Part shown: one piece after another, positions 63,966-64,000 of the stretch
Layout: every line of letters begins with the position of its first letter
Numbering within the stretch: position 1 is the stretch's first letter
Assembly (NCBI RefSeq): GCF_012935325.2
Contig: NZ_JABBYG020000004.1
Span: forward strand, 475,353 to 539,352
Reading direction: 5' to 3'
From: Paenibacillus sp. PL91
GTDB lineage: Bacteria > Bacillota > Bacilli > Paenibacillales > Paenibacillaceae
DNA length: 64,000 nucleotides
Notes under the pieces: generated by a model
Seen by the model: only the letters and a program-made list of their open reading frames with translations
What the model was told of the DNA's origin: nothing
The model's database searches: none
Made by a program: the position numbers and the translations under genes

Positions 63966-64000
63966 AAAAGAGGTCGACCATCTCGTTGGTCGGCCTCTAA
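63962..64000. terminator. Hairpin at the window end
   Basis: AGAGGTCGACCA pairs with TGGTCGGCCTCT (one G-T), preceded by six A. It can terminate minus-strand transcription; the plus-strand T-run, if any, lies beyond the window. Confidence 0.7.

Overview
The window looks like a chromosomal segment of a spore-forming Paenibacillus-type Firmicute. The clues are a cotJABC spore-coat operon, AGGAGG-type ribosome binding sites with frequent TTG/GTG starts, YesM/YesN-type sensor-regulator genes, MsmX-dependent-looking sugar ABC operons that lack their own ATPase, and very large secreted glycosidases. No rRNA, tRNA, CRISPR array or intact transposase was recognised.

Region 1 (1-18.3 kb) is a same-strand glycan-degradation cluster. 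It encodes a GH31 enzyme (5' end outside the window), a GH95 fucosidase-type enzyme, a GH33 sialidase and a GH84 beta-N-acetylglucosaminidase. A sugar ABC transporter (binding lipoprotein plus two permeases) sits before the GH84 gene. All four enzymes end in the same tail: one cohesin-like module followed directly by one type I dockerin. No separate scaffoldin is visible.

Region 2 (18.4-25.2 kb) holds housekeeping or accessory genes: a MocR regulator divergent from an EamA exporter, a lipoprotein phosphodiesterase, two alpha/beta hydrolases and a methyltransferase. Region 3 (25.3-30.5 kb) is an arsenic-type island: arsR-arsB-arsC plus a dual-specificity-type phosphatase on the minus strand. 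Opposite it are a cysteine-rich MarR regulator, a decayed flavin monooxygenase and an intact FAD oxidoreductase.

Region 4 (30.5-41.3 kb) is a sialic-acid use locus. On the plus strand are an ABC transporter, nanA, nanE and a ROK kinase (nanK), closed by a strong terminator. Divergent from it is a tightly packed operon: response regulator, histidine kinase, lrgA, lrgB. Because LrgAB-type proteins include pyruvate transporters and NanA releases pyruvate, the arrangement suggests a functional link. Together regions 1 and 4 form a path from outer glycan to cytoplasmic amino sugar: release of sialic acid, fucose and GlcNAc outside, then uptake, cleavage, epimerisation and phosphorylation inside.

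Region 5 (41.3-49.2 kb) has an acetyltransferase, a large secreted protein made of three homologous repeats of unknown function, an arylamine N-acetyltransferase, cotJABC and a membrane glycosyltransferase. Region 6 (49.4-64 kb) is a patchwork of small regulatory and accessory genes: an ECF41 sigma factor with its oxidoreductase and a matching promoter, a second ECF sigma/anti-sigma pair, two stalk-domain proteins that share an ECF-type promoter, several regulators and an SDR/MerR pair. It contains many broken genes (aldo/keto reductase, AraC, histidine phosphatase, GGDEF) and about ten copies of a modular intergenic repeat that I did not see in the first 49 kb.
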